A program made the translations under genes and the position numbers. Below, piece by piece: positions 26,556 to 35,838 of a stretch of 64,000 nucleotides of DNA; the first letter of the stretch is position 1; each line of letters opens with the position of its first letter. The DNA comes from DATJLY01 sp035532935 (lineage in GTDB: Bacteria > Pseudomonadota > Alphaproteobacteria > ATCC43930 > CGMCC-115725): NCBI GenBank assembly GCA_035532935.1, contig DATKQE010000106.1, positions 62,001-126,000 on the forward strand, in the 5' to 3' direction. The notes under the pieces are model-generated. The model ran no database searches. It was given only the letters and a program-made list of their open reading frames with translations, and had not been told where the DNA came from.

Positions 26556-27728
26556 ATGCCGGACCACGACGAGATGGTGGCGCGGGCGGAGAGTCTGGTG
26601 CCGGCGCTCCGGGCGCGCGCCGCCGAGGCCGAGCGATTGCGGCGCGTGCCCGACGCCAACATCGCCGCGCTGCGCGGCGCCGGGCTCTTCAAGGTGCTGC
26701 AGCCGCACCGCTATGGCGGCTACCAGATGTCGCTCCACAGCCATATCGACACCGTCGCCGCGGTCGCGCGCGGCTGCGGCTCGACCGCCTGGTGCATGGG
26801 AGTGATACATGCCCATAGCTGGCTGATGGGCTCGTTCCCGCAAAAGGCGCAGGAGGAGAGCTACGGCGCCAATCCCGACGCCCTCATCTCCGCCGTCATC
26901 GCGCCGCGCGGCAAGGCCCGCCTTGCCGATGGCGGCTATGTGCTGGAGGGATTCTGGCCGTTCGCGTCAGGCTGCGAGCATTCCGATTGGCTGCTGCTGG
27001 GCGCCGAGATCAGCGACGACAAGGGCGCGATCGTCGATGCCGCCGACCTGCTGGTGCCGACCCGCGACATCACCATCCGCGACGACTGGAACGTCGTCGG
27101 CCTGCGCGGCACCGGAAGCTGCAGCATCGTCGCCAAGGACGTGATCGTGCCGCGCCACCGGTATCTGTCGCTGCCGGGCATCATCGCCGGCAAGGCCCCC
27201 GGAGCGGCAGCGCACGAGGGCCGCCTCTACAGCGGCGCGGCGGTGCCGGTGCTCGCGCTCGCGATCACCCCGGCGGCGCTCGGCATGGCGGAAGCGGCAC
27301 TCGAGGCGTTCAGGGAACGGCTGCCCGGCCGCGAGATCGCCTATACCGAGCACGAAATCCAGCGCGACAGCCCGACCACCCATCGCCAGGTGGCCGACGC
27401 CGCGACCCGGATCCACGTTGCGCGCCTGCTGCTGCATCGCTGCGCCGACGACATCGAGACGGCGGCCGCGCACGGCGCGATGATGGAGTTCGCCGCCCGG
27501 GCGCGCATCCGCATGGATTGCGCCCATGCCGTGCGGCAATGCCTCGAAGCGGCGGAGATCCTCTTTCTCGCCTGCGGCGGCAGTGGGCTCGGCGAAGCGA
27601 ATCCCGTGCAGCGCGCCTGGCGCGATCTCCACGCCGTCAACATGCACGGGCTGTTGGCGCTCGAGACCAACCAGGAAATGTATGGCCGGATCGTGCTCGG
27701 GCTCGCGCCCAACACGTCGTTGATCTGA
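26556..27728 (+). CDS. acyl-CoA-dehydrogenase-fold flavin monooxygenase (HsaA/DszC-like), copy 1
   Basis: A 390-residue protein with the helix-sheet-helix build of acyl-CoA dehydrogenases but with sequence features of group D two-component hydroxylases: the N-terminal AQPHRYGG-type loop, CGSTAWCMGV and a late ACGGSGLGEANPVQRAWRDL block. Such enzymes take reduced flavin from a separate reductase and hydroxylate aromatics or heterocycles. No reductase gene is present in the window. Start ATG at 26556 behind GAGGGGG. Last gene of the hydantoinase operon; ends 17 bases from the convergent transporter operon. Confidence 0.85.
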   Translation: MPDHDEMVARAESLVPALRARAAEAERLRRVPDANIAALRGAGLFKVLQPHRYGGYQMSLHSHIDTVAAVARGCGSTAWCMGVIHAHSWLMGSFPQKAQEESYGANPDALISAVIAPRGKARLADGGYVLEGFWPFASGCEHSDWLLLGAEISDDKGAIVDAADLLVPTRDITIRDDWNVVGLRGTGSCSIVAKDVIVPRHRYLSLPGIIAGKAPGAAAHEGRLYSGAAVPVLALAITPAALGMAEAALEAFRERLPGREIAYTEHEIQRDSPTTHRQVADAATRIHVARLLLHRCADDIETAAAHGAMMEFAARARIRMDCAHAVRQCLEAAEILFLACGGSGLGEANPVQRAWRDLHAVNMHGLLALETNQEMYGRIVLGLAPNTSLI

Positions 27729-27745
27729 GCGAAGCGCGGCGAACG

Positions 27746-28747
27746 TCAGCGCAAGAGGTGCCGGCGCACCGAGAGCAAATGGATGTCGAAGCGCCGAACG
27801 ACGAGGCCCCACAATCCTTCCTGCGCCAGCAGCATGATCGCGACCGCGACCACGCCCAACAGGATCAGGTACCAGGTGCCGTAATCCGCCAGGAACTCGC
27901 GCAGCGCGAAATAGATCAGGAGGCCGATGAACGGGCCTTCGAGTGTGCCGATCCCGCCGATCACCACCATGAAGATGACGACCACCGTCCAGTCGTTGAC
28001 GCTGAATCCCGCCTCGGGCGAGAGCCGCAGCTTCTGCACGAAGATCAAGGCCCCGATGACGCCCGTCAAGGCGGCGGTGATGACATAGATCATCAGCTTG
28101 GTGCGAAACGTGTCGACGCCGAGACTGGCCGACGCGGGCTCGGAATCGCGGATCGCGGTGAGCGCCAGTCCATGCCGCGACCGCAGCAACAGATAGACGA
28201 CGGCGCACACCACGAACACGATGGCGAGCGAGAGCCAATAGATGATCAGGGCGCGCGCCTCCCGTCCGGGCGTGATCGCGTAGAGAATGGCGGGGGTGAG
28301 GCTCATGCCGGACCCTGCGCCCAGCGGCTGAATGAGGCTCACGCCGAGCTCGAACGCGGCGGCGAAGACCCAGGTGCCGATGGCGAAATAGGCCCCGCGC
28401 AGCCGGAACACCGCGAGCGCCATCGGCAGCGCGATCGCCGCGGCCACGGGACCGGCCAGCGCCATCGCCAGCAGCGGGTTCATGCCGAACTGGCTGGTGA
28501 GATAGAACAGCGCATAGGCGCCGATACCGACGAAGGCCTGCTGCCCGACCGAGACCAGCCCGGCATACCCCGCCAGCAGATTCCATAATTGGGCGAGCGC
28601 CAGGTAATACGCCATCTCGGAAATGAGCCGCATGGTCCCCGGCCCGGCCCAGTACGGCAGCGTCACGAGAGTGACGCCGCCGAGCAGTAGGACGACCGCG
28701 AAGCCGCGGCTCTCCCGCGTCGAGCGCTCGATCCGGAACCCGTCCAT
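27746..28747 (-). CDS. livM: branched-chain amino acid-type ABC transporter permease
   Basis: A 333-residue inner-membrane permease with about nine hydrophobic segments. The conserved LivM blocks are clear: AGLVSVGQQAFVGIGAYA near residue 60, AIRDSEPASASLGVDTF (the ATPase-contact loop) near 200, and VVIGGIGTLEGPFIG near 270. The ATG shares one base with the TGA of livH upstream (TGATG), so translation is coupled. Last gene of the five-gene importer operon. Confidence 0.93.
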   Translation of the reverse strand: MDGFRIERSTRESRGFAVVLLLGGVTLVTLPYWAGPGTMRLISEMAYYLALAQLWNLLAGYAGLVSVGQQAFVGIGAYALFYLTSQFGMNPLLAMALAGPVAAAIALPMALAVFRLRGAYFAIGTWVFAAAFELGVSLIQPLGAGSGMSLTPAILYAITPGREARALIIYWLSLAIVFVVCAVVYLLLRSRHGLALTAIRDSEPASASLGVDTFRTKLMIYVITAALTGVIGALIFVQKLRLSPEAGFSVNDWTVVVIFMVVIGGIGTLEGPFIGLLIYFALREFLADYGTWYLILLGVVAVAIMLLAQEGLWGLVVRRFDIHLLSVRRHLLR

Positions 28748-29613
28748 CAATCCCTCGTGCGCGGGAAGAACCCGCTCGGCCGTACGATCAGAATAACCAG
28801 AAACGCGATGTGGCCGGCGAGGATCTGCCAGTTCGGCGACACCGCGCCGGCGACTTCCTGGGCGATCGCGAGCACCATGCCGCCGAGAAGCGTTCCCCAC
28901 AGGCTGCCGAGCCCGCCGATGATCACCGCCTCGAACGCGAAGATCAGGCGGACCGGGCCCGCCGACGGATCGAAGGTCGTGCGAATCCCCATCAGCACGC
29001 CGGCCAGCGCGGTGAAGACCATGGCGATCCCCATGGCGACGGCATAGATGTGGCGATTGTCGATGCCCATCAGCTCGGCCGTCGCCGCGTCATCGGACGT
29101 CGCCCGGAACGCCCGCCCGAGCGTGGTCCGGTCGAAGAGAAGCTGCAGCCCCGCGATCGCCGCCACGGCCGTGGTGAAGACGAGCAGCGGATAGACGCCG
29201 ACGGCGATCCCGCCGCCCAGCCGCAGGCTGGCAGTTTCGATGGCTCCGGCATGGAGGCGCATGATGTCGGCGCCGAATTCCTGAAGCAGCACGTTCTCGA
29301 TGATCACCGAAATGCCGAAGGTGACCAGCAGCGGCGGCAGCAGGCCGCCGCTCAAGGTGAAGTTGAGAAGGCCGCGCTGCAGCAGATAGCCCAGCACGAA
29401 CATCGCCGGCACGACGACGACCAGACTGCCGAGCGCGCCAAGGCCGGTGGTCTGCACCGTCATCAGGGCGAGATAGGCCGCGAGCACGATCAGGTCGCCA
29501 TGCGCGATGTTGACGAGCCGCATGATGCCGAACGCCAGCGACAGACCGACGGCGAAGAGGGCATAGAGCCCGCCCAGAAGCGCGCCCTGGATCAGGATGT
29601 TGATCCAATCCAT
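28747..29613 (-). CDS. livH: branched-chain amino acid-type ABC transporter permease
   Basis: A 288-residue permease with about eight membrane segments. LivH signatures are GLSLAFGIMRLVNIAHGD near residue 25, the loop DDAATAELMGID near 175 that contacts the ATPase, and FEAVIIGGLGSLWGTLLGG near 230. GGGATCGGCG precedes the ATG, ten bases after livF. Together with LivM it forms the membrane channel of a Liv-type importer. Confidence 0.93.
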   Translation of the reverse strand: MDWINILIQGALLGGLYALFAVGLSLAFGIMRLVNIAHGDLIVLAAYLALMTVQTTGLGALGSLVVVVPAMFVLGYLLQRGLLNFTLSGGLLPPLLVTFGISVIIENVLLQEFGADIMRLHAGAIETASLRLGGGIAVGVYPLLVFTTAVAAIAGLQLLFDRTTLGRAFRATSDDAATAELMGIDNRHIYAVAMGIAMVFTALAGVLMGIRTTFDPSAGPVRLIFAFEAVIIGGLGSLWGTLLGGMVLAIAQEVAGAVSPNWQILAGHIAFLVILIVRPSGFFPRTRD

Positions 29614-29623
29614 CGCCGATCCC

Positions 29624-30322
29624 TCAAAGACCGAAATAGGCGCCGGCGATGGCTTGCCGGTCGAAGCCGCGGCAATCCGCGGCGAGCGCGACGCGGCCCT
29701 CCTGGAAGCAGTAAAACCGCGCCGAGGCGTCGAGCGCGCGGTTGATGTCCTGCTCGACGATGACGAGCGTCGTGCCCTCGCTCGCGATCGCGGCGAGGCA
29801 GACATAGATGTCGCGGATGACGACCGGGGCGAGCCCGAGCGACAGCTCGTCGCACAGGAGCAGCCGCGGGTTCGACATCAGCGCGCGCCCGATCGCGGCC
29901 ATCTGCTGCTGGCCGCCCGACAGGAGGGTCGCCGGCAGGCTCCGACGCTGTGCGAGCATCGGAAACAGCTCGTAGATGCGGGCGAGATTCCAGGCGCCGC
30001 CGCGGCCGCAATAGGCGCCGATCAGCAGGTTCTCCTCGACCGATAGGCTCGGGAACAGCCGGCGTCCTTCGGGCACCATCGCGACGCCCCGGCGCACGAT
30101 CTCGTGGGCGGCAAGTCCGCCGATCGGGCGTCCGTCGAATTCGACCATCGCAGCCTGACACGGCAATGCGCCCGCGACGGCGCGCAGAAAGGTCGTCTTG
30201 CCCGCGCCGTTGGCGCCGATGATGGCGACGGTCTCGCCCTCGGCCACGGTCACGTCGATGTCGAAAAGCGCCTGGAAATCGCCATAGAAGGCACGGAGCC
30301 CGCGCGCTACCAGCAGGCTCAT
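29624..30322 (-). CDS. livF: ABC transporter ATP-binding protein
   Basis: A 232-residue ATPase. Walker A GANGAGKTT at about 36-44, canonical signature SGGQQ at 135-139, Walker B LLLCDE at 154-159, followed by SLGLAP, which is typical of LivF. The ATG overlaps the stop of livG by the ATGA arrangement. Provides one of the two ATPase subunits of the importer. Confidence 0.93.
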   Translation of the reverse strand: MSLLVARGLRAFYGDFQALFDIDVTVAEGETVAIIGANGAGKTTFLRAVAGALPCQAAMVEFDGRPIGGLAAHEIVRRGVAMVPEGRRLFPSLSVEENLLIGAYCGRGGAWNLARIYELFPMLAQRRSLPATLLSGGQQQMAAIGRALMSNPRLLLCDELSLGLAPVVIRDIYVCLAAIASEGTTLVIVEQDINRALDASARFYCFQEGRVALAADCRGFDRQAIAGAYFGL

Positions 30323-31044
30323 GAGGCGGGAATGCCCATATACACTTCCTTGACGCGCGCATCGGCCATGACCGCATGCGGTGCGCCTTCGGCCAGGATC
30401 TGGCCGAAATTCATCACCACCAGCCGGGTCGCCACCGATACGAGCGCATGGACGATGTGCTCGATCCACACGATCGTGGTGCCGCGCGCGTGAATGGCTC
30501 GGATGGTCGCGACCAACTCCTGACATTCGTGCTCGGTGAGGCCGCCGCCGATCTCATCGAGCAGCAGAAGCCGGGGCCGGAGCGCGAGCGCGCGCGCGAG
30601 CTCCAGGCGCTTGCGCTGCAAGAGGGTCAGAGTGCGTGCCGGCGCATTGGCGCGGTCGATGAGGCCAGTGAGGTCCAGGATCTCGGCGCAATGACCATAA
30701 CTTTCGCGCTCGGTCTTCCGTGCGCCGAAAATCGCGCCCACCAGCAGATTCTCGAACACCGTCATGTTGGCGAAGGGATGCGGAATCTGATAGGAGCGCC
30801 CGATGCCGAGGCGCGAGCGCGCATGCGGCGCCATCGCGGTGATATCGGTGCCGGCGAACACGATGCGCCCGGCATTGGGTGCGACGTCGCCGGTGATGAG
30901 ATTGAACATGGTGGACTTGCCGGCGCCGTTCGGTCCGATGACCGCGAGCGCCTCACCCTCGTCGACGGCGAGGGTGACAGCGTCCGTCGCCTTGAGCGCG
31001 CCATAGGATTTCGACACGCCGTCGAGTTCGAGCAGAACGGCCAT
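30319..31044 (-). CDS. livG: ABC transporter ATP-binding protein with atypical signature motif
   Basis: A 241-residue ATPase. Walker A GPNGAGKST at 37-45 and Walker B LLLLDE at 159-164 are intact. The signature region reads LTLLQRKRLELARAL (about 139-153) in place of an SGGQ-type motif, as in a subset of LivG-like proteins. The paired LivF keeps the canonical motif. It starts ten bases after the binding protein gene and overlaps livF at its end. Confidence 0.92.
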   Translation of the reverse strand: MAVLLELDGVSKSYGALKATDAVTLAVDEGEALAVIGPNGAGKSTMFNLITGDVAPNAGRIVFAGTDITAMAPHARSRLGIGRSYQIPHPFANMTVFENLLVGAIFGARKTERESYGHCAEILDLTGLIDRANAPARTLTLLQRKRLELARALALRPRLLLLDEIGGGLTEHECQELVATIRAIHARGTTIVWIEHIVHALVSVATRLVVMNFGQILAEGAPHAVMADARVKEVYMGIPAS

Positions 31045-31054
31045 GCCCGGCCGG

Positions 31055-32353
31055 TCAATAGACGATGGCGTGGAACTTGCCGTCGAGCGGGATTTCCGGT
31101 GCCGGCTTGTCGTAGACGACGTGGAGGTCGTACTTGAAGCGGGTGCCATGCTCCCACTGGCCGCCGACGAGCGGCGTCGTGCACACGTTCTTGATCGGGT
31201 TGGTCGGCCCGCCCTTCCACGTGATCGGCCCGACCAGGGAATGGTAGTCGGTCGTGGCGACCGCATCGCGGATCGAGGCCGCATCGAGCTTCTTTGCCCG
31301 CTTGAGCGCGTCCACCGCGATTTCGAGATTGGCGTGCTTGAACCCGATCGGCTGCGTCCACTGCTTTCCGGTCGCGGCCATGTAGGCGTCGCAGAATTGC
31401 TGCGCCGTCTGGCCGGTCAAGCCCGACTTGAACGGGTGGTGCAACGACCACCACACCTCGGTCGTCAGACCGGCGCCGCGCGAGCCCAGCGCCTCCACCG
31501 CCGACGGGAACAGCAGCGCCTTGGGCGGCGTCACGATCTTCGGCCGGTAGCCCTGCTGTGCGCACTGGGTCCAGAACGTCGCGAATTGCGGCGGGTTGAA
31601 GATGCCGCAGCAGATGTCGGCCTTGATCTGCTTCAGCGTGGTGATCTGCGCCGTGAAATCGTCGCTCAAGGGCGGATAGAGCCCGAGGTCGTGCACGTCA
31701 TAGCCCTTCGAGCGGAACAGCGGCGGCAGGCCCGTCTTGGGGTCGTTGGCGGCAATGCCGTCGGGATCGTTGGTGAACATGACGCCCACGACGCTATTCG
31801 TCGGCAGCGTCTTCCACATGTCGGCGAACAGGTTGCCGAACTGGTCGAAGCCCCAGAAGAAATGATAGGTCCATTCGAAGCCCTTGGCCGGGTTGCCCTT
31901 GCGGCCGAAGAACCAGGACTGCCACGGATCGTCCGTGGTGACGCAGGGCACGCCGTTGACCTCGCACTGGTCGGACACCGGGTTGACAGTGTCCGAGGTC
32001 GAGGATGCGACCATGATGTCGACATTGTCGTTGTTGATGAGCTGCGCCGCGACTTCGGAGGCGCGGTTCGGGTCTGACTGGCTGTCGCGGTAGAGGATCT
32101 CGACCGGATGTACCTCGCCGGCGACGGTGATGCCCTTCGCCAGCACCTTGCGCACCTCCGCGAGCACCCAGTTGTCGGCCTCGCCGAACGCCGCGATCGG
32201 ACCGGTATGCGGGCTCACCATGCCGATCTTGACGGTGCGGCCCGCGGCACGCGCGGTGGCAAAGAGCTTGGGCACGGCCACCGCGCCCGCTGCACCCACG
32301 CCCAACGCCTTGATGACGCCGCGGCGCGACGGACTTTTCCGGTCGGTAGTCAT
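31055..32353 (-). CDS. Liv-type ABC transporter substrate-binding protein with Tat signal
   Basis: A 432-residue periplasmic binding protein of type 1 fold. The N-terminus SPSRRGVIKALG with a hydrophobic stretch and a cut near ATARA is a twin-arginine signal, so it is likely exported folded. The mature part opens KIGMVSPHTGPIAAFGEADNW, typical of the amide/branched-chain amino acid-binding group. In catabolic clusters such proteins often bind aromatic acids instead of leucine. GGGGAGAATATCGGGCC precedes the ATG. First gene of the importer operon. Confidence 0.9.
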   Translation of the reverse strand: MTTDRKSPSRRGVIKALGVGAAGAVAVPKLFATARAAGRTVKIGMVSPHTGPIAAFGEADNWVLAEVRKVLAKGITVAGEVHPVEILYRDSQSDPNRASEVAAQLINNDNVDIMVASSTSDTVNPVSDQCEVNGVPCVTTDDPWQSWFFGRKGNPAKGFEWTYHFFWGFDQFGNLFADMWKTLPTNSVVGVMFTNDPDGIAANDPKTGLPPLFRSKGYDVHDLGLYPPLSDDFTAQITTLKQIKADICCGIFNPPQFATFWTQCAQQGYRPKIVTPPKALLFPSAVEALGSRGAGLTTEVWWSLHHPFKSGLTGQTAQQFCDAYMAATGKQWTQPIGFKHANLEIAVDALKRAKKLDAASIRDAVATTDYHSLVGPITWKGGPTNPIKNVCTTPLVGGQWEHGTRFKYDLHVVYDKPAPEIPLDGKFHAIVY

Positions 32354-32390
32354 GGCCCGATATTCTCCCCTGCATTCTTTATTGCCGAGG

Positions 32391-32420
32391 ATACTAGCGG
32401 CGTGGGCAGGGGTCTGGCAA
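32391..32420 (-). promoter_or_regulatory. candidate sigma-70 promoter for the Liv-type importer operon
   Basis: On the minus strand TTGCCA (32420-32415) and TAGTAT (32396-32391) are 18 bases apart, with the -10 box about 37 bases before the binding protein ATG at 32353. The -35 box differs from consensus at one position. Confidence 0.5.
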
Positions 32421-32557
32421 TCCGCACGCGTGCGTCCTGGCGGCGGCCCACGCTGGAACCGGAATTTCCTTGCGATGCGCAGACTTGCGTTGAATGGGGA
32501 GAAGCCCACTCGACCCCGCCGCCAGGGGGTGCGCGGGCTGCGAGTCCGACGCCACCG

Positions 32558-32585
32558 TTGCATCGCGACTCGCCTCCGATATACT
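32558..32585 (+). promoter_or_regulatory. candidate sigma-70 promoter for the Mo-hydroxylase/UbiD operon
   Basis: TTGCAT and TATACT are separated by 16 bases, about 98 bases before the first ATG at 32683. TATACT is one base from consensus. The leader is long enough for some further control. Confidence 0.45.
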
Positions 32586-32682
32586 TTCGACGTTTGGCAA
32601 TCGCCGGAACGCCGCTCGGCAGCGCATGAACCCGCGCAGCGTGGCGCGGCGTGGCGATCCGATTAGGCCGGGGGCTCGGACG

Positions 32683-33546
32683 ATGATTCCCTTCGATCTT
32701 GCCGAGCCGCGCAGCTTGGGCGACGCCATCGCGCTGCTCGAGGACGACGATCCGGCGATCCGCCCGATCGCTGGCGGCACCGGCCTGATGCTGATGATGA
32801 AGTCGGGGTTTTTTCGCCCGGTCCGGCTCGTCAGCCTGCGCCGGATCGAGCGGCGCTACGCGGGGATCGCGCGCGAGCCGGACGGCACGCTGCGCATCGG
32901 CGCGATGGCATCGCTCAGGGCGCTCGAGCATTCGCCGGAACTGCGCGGGGCGGTGCCAGTGGTGGCGCGCACGCTGCACGACGTGGCCAATGTGCGCGTG
33001 CGCAATGTCGCCACGGTCGGCGGCAACCTTGCCCATGCCGACCCGCATCTCGACCTGCCGCCGGTGTGGATCGCGCTGGGCGCGAGCGTCGCCATCACCG
33101 GCGCGCAAGGCACGCGGACGATCCCGGTCGAGGCGCTGTTCGCCGGCTATTACGAGACGACCCTGCGCCGCGGCGAGGTCATCACCGAGCTTGCCGTGCC
33201 GCCGCAGGCGGGACGGCGCGCCGCCTATCTCAAATGCACGGCACGTGCGGCGCATGACTGGCCGGCGATCGGCATTGCCGTGTCGCTGCGTCTGGCCGGC
33301 GACCGCATCGAGGACCCGCGCATCGCGCTCGGTGCCGCCACCGCGAAGCCGGTGCGGCTCAACGCTGCCGAAGCGGCACTGCGCGGCGGGCGGATTGACG
33401 CCGTGACGCTCGGACGCGCGGGCGATGCGGCGGTCGAGGAAGCGGCAATCGAGGGCGACCACCACGGCTCGGCCGCCTACAAGAAGGAACTTTTGCGCGT
33501 CTATCTGGCGCGCGCGGTCGCAGCCGCGGTCGCGGAGGAACGCTGA
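32683..33546 (+). CDS. molybdenum hydroxylase FAD subunit, CoxM/XDH-type (module 1)
   Basis: A 287-residue FAD-binding subunit. The two flavin-binding blocks are AGGTGL at 30-35 and TVGGNLAHADP at 111-121. It passes electrons from the iron-sulfur subunit to an acceptor. Its TGA shares a base with the ATG of the large subunit (TGATG). The ATG at 32683 lies after a GGGGG stretch; upstream frame shows no family match. First gene of module 1, whose order is FAD-large-FeS. Confidence 0.9.
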   Translation: MIPFDLAEPRSLGDAIALLEDDDPAIRPIAGGTGLMLMMKSGFFRPVRLVSLRRIERRYAGIAREPDGTLRIGAMASLRALEHSPELRGAVPVVARTLHDVANVRVRNVATVGGNLAHADPHLDLPPVWIALGASVAITGAQGTRTIPVEALFAGYYETTLRRGEVITELAVPPQAGRRAAYLKCTARAAHDWPAIGIAVSLRLAGDRIEDPRIALGAATAKPVRLNAAEAALRGGRIDAVTLGRAGDAAVEEAAIEGDHHGSAAYKKELLRVYLARAVAAAVAEER

Positions 33547-35837
33547 TGGTGACGAAGCCCGCGTCCGGCGGACAGGTCGGACGCTCGATCCCGCGCCTCG
33601 AAGCCCGCGCCAAGGTCACGGGACGGGTGGAATATGTCCATCACCTCCGCCTTCCCGGCATGCTCTACGGCAAGATTTTCCGCAGCACCGTGCCGCACGG
33701 AAGGATCAAGCGCATCGATGTGAGCGCCGCCAGCGCGCTCGCGGGGGTGCATCGCGTGGTGACGTGCGCCGACATCAAGACCGTCATTCCCAATCCCTAT
33801 TACGGTCCCGCCTTTCACGACCAGCCGATTCTCGCCGACGGCAAGGTGCGCTTTGCCGGCGAGCCGGTAGCGGTGGCGCTGGCGGCGGACCCGCACATCG
33901 CCGAAGAGGCCGCGGGGCTGATCATCGCCGAATACGAGGAACTGCCGGCGGTCTATGACGAGGTCGAGGCGACGACCTCGAACGCGATCGTCCACGAGGT
34001 CCTGAAGCCGGCCGCGATCTTTCCCGATCTCAAGCATCTCGAAGGGCGCACGGCCACCAATGTCGCGCTCGATTACCATCTGCGGCATGGCGACACCGAA
34101 GCGGCCTTCGCCGCCGCGGACCGCGTTTTCGAGCATACCTTCCGCACGCAACCGGTGATGCACACGCCGCTCGAGCCGTTCGTCTCCGTCGCTGAGGCCG
34201 GCGACGGCAGCATCACCATCCACACCTCGTCGCAAAACCCGTCTTTCGTGCGGATCGAGATCGCACGACTCCTCGGCCTTCCCGAGAACCGGGTCCGCAT
34301 CAAGGTTCCCTATCTCGGCGGCGGCTTCGGCGGCAAGCTCTACATCAAGCTCGAGGCGCTGGTCACGGCGCTGGCGCTCCTAGTGCGCCGGCCGGTCAAG
34401 ATCGCGCTCACCATGGAGGAGCAGTTCTTCATGGTGACGCGCCATCCCGGCACCTTCCGCCTCAAGAGTGCCGTCACCAAGGACGGACGCATCACGGCGC
34501 GGCATTGCGAGATGTGGTGGAATGGCGGTGCCTATGCCGATATCGGCCCGCGCGTGACGCAGAAGGCTGGATTCACCGCGGCCGGCCCTTATGACATCGA
34601 CAATGCCGCGCTCGACTCCTATGCGCTCTACACCAACCGGCCGCCCGCCGGCGCGCTGCGCGGCTTCGGCGCGCCGCAGACCTGCTGGGCCTATGAGCGT
34701 CACACCGACCGCATCGCGCGCGCGCTCGGCATCGACCCGATCGTATTCCGCCGCAAGAACATCCTGCGCAACGGCCGCCCGCAGGCGTCGGGCACGATCC
34801 TGCGCGATGCGGCGATCGAGCCGGTGCTGGACCGGCTGGCGGAACGGATGCGCTGGGACCTTCCCTTCGACCGCGGCAGCGGCACGATGCGGCGCGGCCG
34901 CGGCGTCGCCATCGGCTTCAAGGGCATCACGTCGCCGACGACCTCGGTCGCCATGGTCAATCTCTACGGCGACGGCAGTTGCGGGCTCTACATCAGCACC
35001 GTCGATATGGGCCAGGGCTCCGACACCTGCATGGCGCAGATCGCCGGCGAGGTTCTGAACATCGACGCCGAGACCGTGCGCATCGTTCACCCCGACACCG
35101 ACGTAACGCCCTATGACATGGGAACGCTCGGCTCGCGCTCGACCTTCCACATGGGCAATGCCGTACGGCTCGCAGCCGAGGACGCGCGCGCCAAGATCGA
35201 GGCGCTTGCCGCCGAGCTCGGCGTGCCGCAGGGCAGCAACCTGCCGCTTGCCGAATTGTTCCAGCGCAAATACGGCATGCAGGCAGGCAACATCGTCGGC
35301 GTCGGCAGCTACATGCCGGTCTATGAGAAGCCCGATCGTGACACCGGTCATTCGACGCGGATCACGCCGTTCTGGGGCGTCAACGGCTCGGGCGCGGAGG
35401 TCGAGGTCGATCTCGAAACCGGACAATTCCGCGTGACGCGGCTGGTGAACGTCGCCGATATCGGCCGGCCAATCAACCCGCGCCTCGTTCAGGCGCAGCT
35501 TTCCGGTGCGGCGATCATGCAGATGGGCTTCACCTTGTCCGAGACCATGCTGTTCCGCGACGGACAGCTCACCAACGGCTCGCTCGCCGACTACAAGATC
35601 CCGGGCCTCCTGGACCTGCCGCGCGACTTCGTCAACGAGACCGTCGAGGCGGCGCAGCAGGACGGCCCCTTCGGTGCCAAGGGCGCGGGCGAGAGCACCA
35701 CCATGACGGTCTCGCCAGCGATCGGCAACGCGATCGAGGACGCTGTGGGCGTGGCGCTGACGGAGCTGCCGCTGACGGCCGAAGCGGTGTTTCGCGCACT
35801 CCGGGCGGCACAGGGCAAGCCCCTGCCGGAGGGATGA
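33546..35837 (+). CDS. molybdenum hydroxylase large (Mo-cofactor) subunit, CoxL/XDH-type (module 1)
   Basis: A 763-residue subunit binding molybdopterin cytosine dinucleotide. Seen: the cofactor loop LGGGFGGK near residue 262, the ALRGFGAP loop near 365, and the active-site E716 in AKGAGES. There is no CO-dehydrogenase active-site loop with selanyl-Cys (VAYRCSFR), so it is a hydroxylase of the aldehyde, N-heterocycle or aryl-CoA kind. The small 2Fe-2S subunit begins one base after the stop. Substrate unknown; the UbiD neighbour suggests an aromatic or heteroaromatic acid. Confidence 0.92.
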   Translation: MVTKPASGGQVGRSIPRLEARAKVTGRVEYVHHLRLPGMLYGKIFRSTVPHGRIKRIDVSAASALAGVHRVVTCADIKTVIPNPYYGPAFHDQPILADGKVRFAGEPVAVALAADPHIAEEAAGLIIAEYEELPAVYDEVEATTSNAIVHEVLKPAAIFPDLKHLEGRTATNVALDYHLRHGDTEAAFAAADRVFEHTFRTQPVMHTPLEPFVSVAEAGDGSITIHTSSQNPSFVRIEIARLLGLPENRVRIKVPYLGGGFGGKLYIKLEALVTALALLVRRPVKIALTMEEQFFMVTRHPGTFRLKSAVTKDGRITARHCEMWWNGGAYADIGPRVTQKAGFTAAGPYDIDNAALDSYALYTNRPPAGALRGFGAPQTCWAYERHTDRIARALGIDPIVFRRKNILRNGRPQASGTILRDAAIEPVLDRLAERMRWDLPFDRGSGTMRRGRGVAIGFKGITSPTTSVAMVNLYGDGSCGLYISTVDMGQGSDTCMAQIAGEVLNIDAETVRIVHPDTDVTPYDMGTLGSRSTFHMGNAVRLAAEDARAKIEALAAELGVPQGSNLPLAELFQRKYGMQAGNIVGVGSYMPVYEKPDRDTGHSTRITPFWGVNGSGAEVEVDLETGQFRVTRLVNVADIGRPINPRLVQAQLSGAAIMQMGFTLSETMLFRDGQLTNGSLADYKIPGLLDLPRDFVNETVEAAQQDGPFGAKGAGESTTMTVSPAIGNAIEDAVGVALTELPLTAEAVFRALRAAQGKPLPEG

Positions 35838-35838
35838 G

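Larger units (their letters stand above)
32354..32682 (+). other. 329-base divergent intergenic region with two promoter candidates
   Basis: The space between the importer operon (minus) and the first molybdenum hydroxylase module (plus) holds candidate promoters for each side, described separately. No convincing gene, hairpin terminator or long repeat was seen in the rest. Confidence 0.6.
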
